From Myrica gale (lineage: Eukaryota > Streptophyta > Magnoliopsida > Fagales > Myricaceae): 64,000 nucleotides of DNA. Shown piece by piece: positions 40,401 through 49,400 of this stretch. Position 1 is the first letter of the stretch, and each line of letters opens with the position of its first letter. A program made the translations under genes and the position numbers. The DNA lies in assembly GCA_963930655.1 (NCBI GenBank), contig OZ005602.1, forward strand, positions 3,603,501 to 3,667,500, in the 5' to 3' direction. The notes beneath the pieces were generated by a model, which was given only the letters and a program-made list of their open reading frames with translations, was not told the DNA's origin and did no database searches.

Positions 40401-43400
40401 TGATGAGAAAATATTGATTTGGAGTATTTATAAGCTTTGTCTTCATATATCGTCACCTTATAACCTTCTTTTACTTCTCCATAAGGTCTCATACAAATAT
40501 CATTTATGAGATTATGTATCTGAAAGTTTCTGGGGCTTGCACCAAGATTTTGAGCTAAAGAGACAAATTATAAAATATGGGACAATCAACAATACAGTCC
40601 TAGACTTTGGTACATCTAATAATTTCCACCACCCAAAACAATGGAAAGAAGCCACAAAAAAAACCAAAGTTACAAATATTTTCTTCTATTTCAATCACAA
40701 AAAACCTTATCAAAAGGGAAAAGGGATCAGGGATTGTCAGTGGGGAAGATATGAAAGAGAGATAGAGAATAACAGAATACAAAACAGAATAATAGTAGAT
40801 CAAATTATAGCAAATTCATTTCATGTGCTCCAATTGAGGCAGATAGATTATGGATTTCATACCATTAAATAGTAAAAACAGTCTATTTATCAGGTTCGGA
40901 TCATCTAAATTAGCACCAGAACCCTTCTTCTTTAAAAGCTCTTCCCCTCTCTTCACAACGTCCTCCTGCCTTGAATTAATTGATCATAGAACAACGTATA
41001 ATTGCTTAAATACCAAGTAAGAAATGGAAAAGCAATACGTAAATAAACTACACTAAATATTGAAGGAGATCCACTATCTACCAATCTACAGAGGCAGCAA
41101 CATAGAGAGGATAAGCAAGCTCTGGGGCCAATTCCATAGCTTCAATGACATTCAAGATCCCCAACTGCTTCCAGAGAACAAAAGAAATTAATATCTGTCA
41201 GAATAGCATATTGAGAAACGCAAACATGGACATTTTTGCATACTTATGTATATGGAATGCATGTATCTTTATACTTCTGTGCAAGGAAGGACATATCAAC
41301 ACAGTTGAAAACTAGACACCAGCCACAAGGAAGTGTTTGGAAAAGAACAAAGAAGCTCAGTAGAGTTCCAAACCAATTCTAAAGTACAATATTTCAAATT
41401 TTAAACCAACATAGGGTGACCAAAGTTTAGGAACTGCCCCCATCAAAGAAATATTTCAACGCCAGTTTCTTTCTGTTTCTCAAATCTATAAAACACATGA
41501 GTTTCAAATGGAAACTAAATGACATTGAATTTCAAATTAGCATTTACAATAAGGATATGGAATAAATTTCATCCAGTGGTGAGCATAGCAAGAGACTAAT
41601 CTAATTGAACATTATTGAATAATACAACCTTGCAAAGGATCATACCAAATACAACATAGATCAGAAAAATATATTTTTTTTATAAGTAAGTCAATCTTAT
41701 TGAAGAAGAAAAAACACAGTACAAGAGGCTATACTGACGAAAGCGAAAGCAAACACGCTAGAAAGCTAATAAAATCCGAAAAATCCACAAACGGACAACC
41801 TAAAACCGAATTAGCCCACGAGAAAAGAGAATGCAACACAAACAGCCCATACTAGTCACAGACACAGCCCTGTCTTCGAAACACCTCTCATTCTTCTCTC
41901 TCCATAAACACCACCAAATATAAGTTGGAATCATCTTCCAAATGGCCAACGCAGTTGGATCTCCAAACTTCCTCATCCAACACCGCAGAACATCCACCAC
42001 TCTCCTAGACATAACCCAATCATAGTTAAGGATGCTCAACACATGCCCCCATAATCCTCTAGCCACGGAGCAGTGGATAAGGAGATGATCAACTGTTTCA
42101 CTATCGCTCTTACATAAGTAGCACCATTCAGTCACACAAACACCCTTCCTTCTCAAGTTGTCGATGGTTAAAATTTTCCCAAGAGTGGCCTTCCAAACAA
42201 AGAAAGCTACTCTAGGGGGAACTCAGTTCCTCCAGCAAAGACGCCACGGAAAATCCCCATGGGAGCTCTCCAAAAGCAAAGCATACATCGATTTCACAGA
42301 GAAAACACCGCTCTTAGAACCCCTCCACAACAGCTTATTCTCTCCCTCTCTCCTCCAACACTGCGAATAAAGCAAAGAAAAAAACTCCGAGAAAACTTCC
42401 AACTCCCAATCGTGAAACAACCTATCAAAGTGGACATCCCACACAACCAGACCAGAACCAAGCGTCATGCAATCAGCCACCCAAGCGTCCTTCCTTCGAG
42501 CAATAGAAAATAATTGAGGAAACTTCTCACTCAACGGACTATCCCCACACCACTTGTCAAGCCAGAACCGAATTCTAGAACCGGTCCCAACCTCGAACCT
42601 GGTGTGCTCTTGAAAAAAGTTTCACCCTATGCTAATGTTTTTCCACAAACTCACCCCATAAGACCCCTGAACTACCATAGTTCTCCAACCACGCGCTCCG
42701 CACCCATACTGCGCTATGATGACTGTCTTCCACAAGCTGTCTCTTTCATAATTGAATCGCCAAAGCCATTTTCCAAGAAGAGCTTTATTGAATAGGGGTA
42801 GCCTTCTAAGCCCCAACCCACCTGCACGAATAGGGGAGCAAACTCTAGCCCACCTAACAAGATGAAACCTATGCTCATCGCCACCACTGCCCCACAAAAA
42901 ATCTCTTGGAAGCTTCTCCAACCTATTAGCCACCGACAATGGAATAGGATAGAGAGACATAAAATATGTAGGAAAGCTAGAAAGAGTGGATCTAATCAAC
43001 GTCAACCGCCCCCCTTTTGAAAGATAAATGCTCTTCCAACCTGCCAGCCTTCTTTCGAATCTTTCAACTATGTCATCCCAGATGCTTACACATTTATACT
43101 TAGCTCCAAGAGGAAGCCCCAGGTAGGTCATCGGGAGAGACGACACCCTACAACCCAAAATACCCACCAACCCCTGCACATCTACCACTCTGCCAATAGG
43201 AATAACCTCAGACTTGCCAAGGTTAATCCTGAGACCAGAAAAATATATAGGAGTATAGATATGTGTATATCTCTAGTAACTAGGAGCATGTCATGGCGTT
43301 TTGCTTCTAAGAGAGACAATTTATGGAGGTTAGTCATCTCGGAAAAGTATGGTAGTGAGGTGGGTGGTTGGAGTTCTCCTGAGGTCCATGGCTCTTATGG

Positions 43401-46400
43401 GGTGAGTTTATGGAAACATATCACTAAAGGTTGGAATTTTTTCAAAGAGAATATTCAATTTGTGATGGGATATGGTCTTAGAGTTCGCTTTTGGCATGAT
43501 CATTGACATGGAGAGAGACCTTTAAGAGTTGAATTCCCCTTATTATTGTCTTTATCTTGAAGCAAAGATGCAATGGTGGCATATTGTGTGTAGGGAGGAT
43601 CCGGAGCGGTTGTTTGGAATGTCCAGTTTGACAGAACCACCAATGATTGGGCGATGGATGAGTTTTCGGCTTTCTATTTCTTACTTTATTCGAAGGTCTT
43701 AAGAAGATGAGTTTTAGGCAGTCCTTTTGTGAATTTTCCGGATTTTCTCAGTTTTTTAGCTTGTATGCTTTAGTAGTTGTCAGTATAGTCTCTTGTACTG
43801 TCATATTTCTTTTCTTTAATAAAATTGCCTTACTTATAAAAGAAAGGGGGTCTTAAGAAGAGGTCTTGATGACAAGATGCTTTGGTTGGGATCCAAAAAT
43901 GGCGCCTTTACGGTGAAGTCTATGTATAATCTCCTTGCTTGTGCTTTGGATGTGGCCTTTCTTTGGCGTCAGTTATGGAGGACCCTTGCGCCCTCACAAG
44001 TGTCTTTTTTGTGTGGGAGGCTGCACATGGGAAGATTTTGACTATCAACAATTTAAGGAGAAGGGGCATTTGTTTGACTAATTGGTGTTATCTTTGTAAA
44101 AGTAACGGGGAATTGGTGGATCATGTTCTCATTCACTATTCGGTTGCTAAAGGGTTGTGGGTCATGCCTAACAGGGTGGTCGACGTGCTAATGTGTTAGA
44201 AGAGGAAGTTCGGGGATCCTTTAGCTTTGGCGGTTGGAGGATGATTCCTGCTTGCATTTGGTGGTGTTTGTGGAGGGAAAAAAACAGTAAGAGCTTTGAA
44301 GACTTGGCTTTGTCGCTGGAGAGTTTGAGGGGTGAGATGAGGTAGTCTCATTTTTTATGGGCGAATGGGTTGTTAGGTTATCCTTTCTCAAGCTTTTCGG
44401 ATTTTCTTAGTTACTTAGCGTGTATGGTTTAGGTGTTTTCAATAGTCTTTTGTACTGTTAACACTTCTCTGTTTTCTGATAAAGTTTAACCTACTTATCA
44501 AAAAAGAAAAACTAGGAGCATGCTCATATGAAAAAAAAAAAACTCAAAGATACTCAAGCCCAGCTCAAGATTGGTTCACTATCAGGTGGACCTTATGATT
44601 GACATGGAGGAGATTAGCTGGTGGCAGAAATCTAGAGCTTTATGGCTCAAAGAGGGTGATAGATGCACCAAATTCTTTCACCGGGTTGCTAACTCTAATA
44701 GGAAGGCGAATTCTATTTCTTCCTTGGTGGTCGAGGGAGAACTCGTTGAGGGTCCTGTTAGTATTTCTGAGGAGATTGTGAGATTCTACAACTCCCTATT
44801 TATGGAGACTCACTCTTGGAGACCTTTGTTGGATGGTTTGGAGTTTGACTCGATCCAGGGAGAGGCTGCGGAGTGGCTAGAAAGATCCTTTGAAGAGGAA
44901 GAGGTGACGAGAGTGGTGCGTGGTCTTAACGGTGATAAGGCCCCTGGTCCGGATGACTTCTCCTTGGCCTTCTTTCAATCCTGCTGGGATATTATCAAGG
45001 GGGATTTTCTCTCCACATTTAATGAGTTTGCTCAGGTGGGACGATTTGTCAAGTCTCAATGCCACTTTCATTGTCTTGATCCCCAAGAAACAAGGAGCGG
45101 TTGAATTGAAGGACTTTCGGCCTATTAGCTTGGTGGGAGGAGTTTATAAAATTTTGGCCAAGGTGTTGGCCAATAGGCTGAAGGTGGTCATGGATACTAT
45201 TATTTCTCCTTCGCAGAGTGCCTTTGTGAGGGGAAGACAAATTCTTGATGTTGTTCTTATTGCTAGTGAGTGCATTGACTCCAGAATGCGTTCTAATTTA
45301 TCTGGTGTGCTTTGCAAACTAGACGTGCACAAGGCCTATGATCATGTAAACTGGAGTTTCCTTCTTTACATGTTGAGGAGGTGTGGTTTCGGGGTCAAGT
45401 GGTGTAGATGGATCTAGTTTTGTATCGCTAGTGAGTACATTGACTCCTTGTGAATGGGACTCCTGAAGGCTTTTTTGGTGGCACCCGTGGTTTGCGTCAA
45501 GGTGATCTTCTCTCACCATTTCTTTTTGTCCTGGTTATGGAGGCCTTTAGCAGGATGCTGCAGAAGTTAGTTGAGCTTGGTGTCATTCAGGGTTTCAACG
45601 TTGCTAGAGGAGGGCAGGGTGGGGTGTGTATTTCACATTTGCTTTTTGCCGATGATACACTTATCTTATGTGGGGCTGAGGAGAACCAGATTCGCAATCT
45701 TCGTTGTCTCCTCCTATGTTTAAGCTGATGTTTTCTTTGTTTTTGTGGGCTAATAGTGTTCTAGGTTATCCTTTCTCGGATTTCTCAGATTTCATTAGCT
45801 TTATAGCTTGTATGGCTTAGGTGTCTCAGTATAGCTCTTGTGTACTGTAAACTTTCTTGGTTTCGAATAAAGTTTCCCTACTTATCAAAAAAAAACTACT
45901 ACAACTTCAATAGGTGAAAGGACCAATATTGAGCACCTCAGTGAGTAATTTGGCTTGGCTTTACTTGCAAAACGCCCAAACAATCGTGATAAAAGCCAAT
46001 TAAAATTTTGTTTAACGTTGCTCATAAATAACAAAGAAAGCTAGAGCCTATTCATTAATGTTAGGATTGTGATCTTCCAAATAGGACAAACCATCTATCT
46101 TTCACAATAAAATTCTCTGGCCATTAGAAACTCACCTTCCTCATTAAAAGCACATCACTTTTCAGCTGATCTTTGCCAGTAACACGGCTGGCTTGAGCAA
46201 CTGAAAGTCCAGGTGGACATCCTCCGCTGTAAAGAAGTATGAGTCCTCAAACTAAATTGTCGTAAGACAAACAATGTGTTCAATGATTAATATATTGCTC
46301 CAAATTATGTTGATTTCAAACCTTTGAGATGTTGATTGATATAAAATTGTATGAAAGCAAAATTCAACGAACAGATCCCTATCCAGAGTATTGTTTATTG

Positions 46401-49400
46401 ATCTATACTTTGCAGCAATTTCATCATGGATTTGATTTGAGTGACATTCCCCGATCACCTGAAATCAAGCAATAACCCACAGTTGTGAGTAGTCATATCT
46501 CAAAAGAAAAACACAAATATGAAATGAACAGCCATAAAGTTTGAAAACAAATAAATGGATGAATAACTTTGGCCAATTCACAATACCTAACAGTGTATCA
46601 GTCTCAATTGTAGTTAAAGTCAGTAACGAGAATCCTTTTCACTCTCTCAACTATGGTTTAATCTGAAATGGCAGTTGGGGTCACAGGAACCCTTCCTCCA
46701 CTAATCATCCTTGTACAACTTGAGCCTTTTACTATGATAAACTCCTTGAGAGTGCTGCAAAAAATTGATTTAGGAGATATTGCTGCGTTGGAGAGGCTGC
46801 TTTATTAGATATCCGAGTAGTGATTTGAGGAATGCAAGGACCCATCTTTTAAATGGAGTATTTGGAAGAAGAAAATTGCAAGTAATATTCCTTTCTTCTT
46901 TTTTTCCTTTGAACTACTCGTTTGTGTACAGTGGATCCTGAATACATGACCACAACCTCACTCTCCATCTTGTTCTTATAGAAGGGAGGAAATTATTTCT
47001 AAGGTAGAGTCATTAGCAAGAAAGCTACAAGTTTTGTTAGATCTCAAAAATGGAAAAGGGGAAAAACTAACAAACAAAACTGCAAAAAAATTCAAAACGA
47101 GATGGGACTATTTAAGGGTAAAACAATAGGGAATATAAGGTCAGGCAGACTCTGTAGTGACAAGACTCTTCGTAGGTTGTGATAACAACCTGAGTTAAGC
47201 AGCACAAGAAAAGAAATAATTTTGTACAAAAGACATAAGCAGAGGAGAGATTAAATAGACATAAGGTTCAAATGCAAAACACAGATCGTAGATCTGGCTA
47301 ATTCATACAATACTCGAAATTAAATGGAAACTTTTATTGAAGAATGCAGAGCACCAAGTATTTTCTAAAGGCCTGATAGGAATTGACCTTGGTAATGATT
47401 CTCAGGATAATCTCTTGGTGCTGATGAGGAAGCTTTGAAATGTTCACCACAAGCGTAGGTGCTAAATCTTCTTTTTCCTATTACAGAAGCATCAGATACC
47501 ATCACTTGTTCCAAAATTGCTGCAACATCAAAAAGATGTTGTTCCAAACAAAATAAAACACATAATTTCATGGAAAAGACAAAGACCAGATAAAGAATGA
47601 CGAACCTTTTCATGTACACGTTCAAATGCCATCTCAATATACACAATGCAAAAATTCCTAACCATTGGAACAGCATTGCCTTCCGAATATATTTTCCATA
47701 ACTCTAACAATGGCAAACCAATTTCAGGCTGATGTTTCACTCTCTTGTTCACATGACTCAAGATCTCAAGAACCTAAAACAATTGGAAACTTGCGAAATT
47801 ATTAATTCAAATACTGGAGTTTACGGCTGTTATCCTACATAAGTAGAAAATGAGAAAATAATAAATTCAGCAAAAGAGAGGACATGCCTCAATAGAGACA
47901 TAAATGTTGCATGTGAAGAAAACACAGATCATCACTGTAAAATATAAGGGAGCAAGTTCCTTCAAAAATGACTTCCAACCGTTCACAAACGAAAGAAATT
48001 CATAAAAGCAGGATGATACAAGTGTTCAGAGTTCGTGAAAAAAGATCACAAGGCACAATTAGGTTTGAGGTTAAAAAAGGCAAGGACAGTAGGCAGAGAG
48101 TGACATGAATAGTGATGGTAGTCATGCCTTTGTGTCAACAGATAACTGCTGCAAGAGGTACTCTGCTAGAATGGGAAAATGGTCTGATAGAGAAACACAA
48201 GGGACAGGTGAAAATCTAGTTCGTCCTACAAGAACCATCCACTTCAGGCAAATTGTGTAACTAGGATATGATCCTCGTATCAACAGAAATTGTGACCATT
48301 GTCATCTATTATCCTTCCGTCATCTGAGACACCTCTGTTTTTTGAAAGGTAAGGCCGTTCAACATCACTGTGCCTTTTAAGACAGATTCAGAGTACAGAT
48401 GTGGTAGATTCAATCCACACCAAATTCCTAAGTCTGTAGAAGTTTTGTTTGTTTAATTTAGATTGGTTGGGAGGCTTCAAGAGGATTTTAGAGGGTAGAT
48501 CAAACTCAGTATACATTTCTCAGACACTTTCAAGATGAATATTAAGCAACTATAAGGACTAGATTTGAGAAAGCAGACAAAAATTTCAGGGAAGTGTCTG
48601 AGTCTTATTTGACAAGGAAAAGAAAATACATATTGGATAAAAAATGACTTAGCAGGCGATGAATGTCAAACACTAACCAAACTTATTCAACCTCTATAGA
48701 AAGTAATTGTCCAAACGGAAATGAAATGCAGGCCTGATCTAACAACCCAACCTGATCCAAACTGATCACTGTGTGTCGATTTTGTTTGGTTATTTTGGTA
48801 GGACTGGGTTGCTGCAGTTATTTTAGTAGGTTTGGGTTCATTTAGTTCGATAATGCCCAAACCAATGAGATCGGGTTTGGATCAACCAAATCTCCACATA
48901 GCCCTAGTAGATTATCTCTCTTTTTTTTGGATAAGTATAGTCCTAGTACATTATCAGCAAAGCAAAGTACTGTATATTCAATGATTTCGAGCTTCCTTCA
49001 ATTGAGCCGGTATCTCTATATCTGACACCTATATACTTGTTTTTCTGAAGCAGTCCTTTTACTTCTTCACAAACAAAACTATCTTTGAATCTCAAGTTAT
49101 GCATGCCGCTAGAAGTACTATGCCCAGAGATTCCTTATCAAAATCTACTGCATACGCTCAGATTCTCCCCTTTCCAATATAACACATTCTCAGCTAGTAA
49201 CAGATGTATACAAGAGGTTCTCCTAATCAGTAAGTTGAAGAGATCAACAAAAAAACCAAGAAAAATTTAGCCTTAATTAGACCCACTAGTCCTTGTGGTA
49301 TTGTCCAATCTCAAACTGGTCCCTAAGGTAAGTTTCGTCCAAGACTAGTCTCTGTGGAATTATTGTTGTCCTGAGGTGGTCATTTTGTCTACTCAAGTGA

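Noticed and set aside
47365..47676. 103-codon minus ORF as the coding frame of ECM29 exon 3
   Set aside because: The family-matching frame ([16 protein letters not shown]...) is different and starts at the TAG acceptor at 47480-47478; the long ORF is an accidental read-through.
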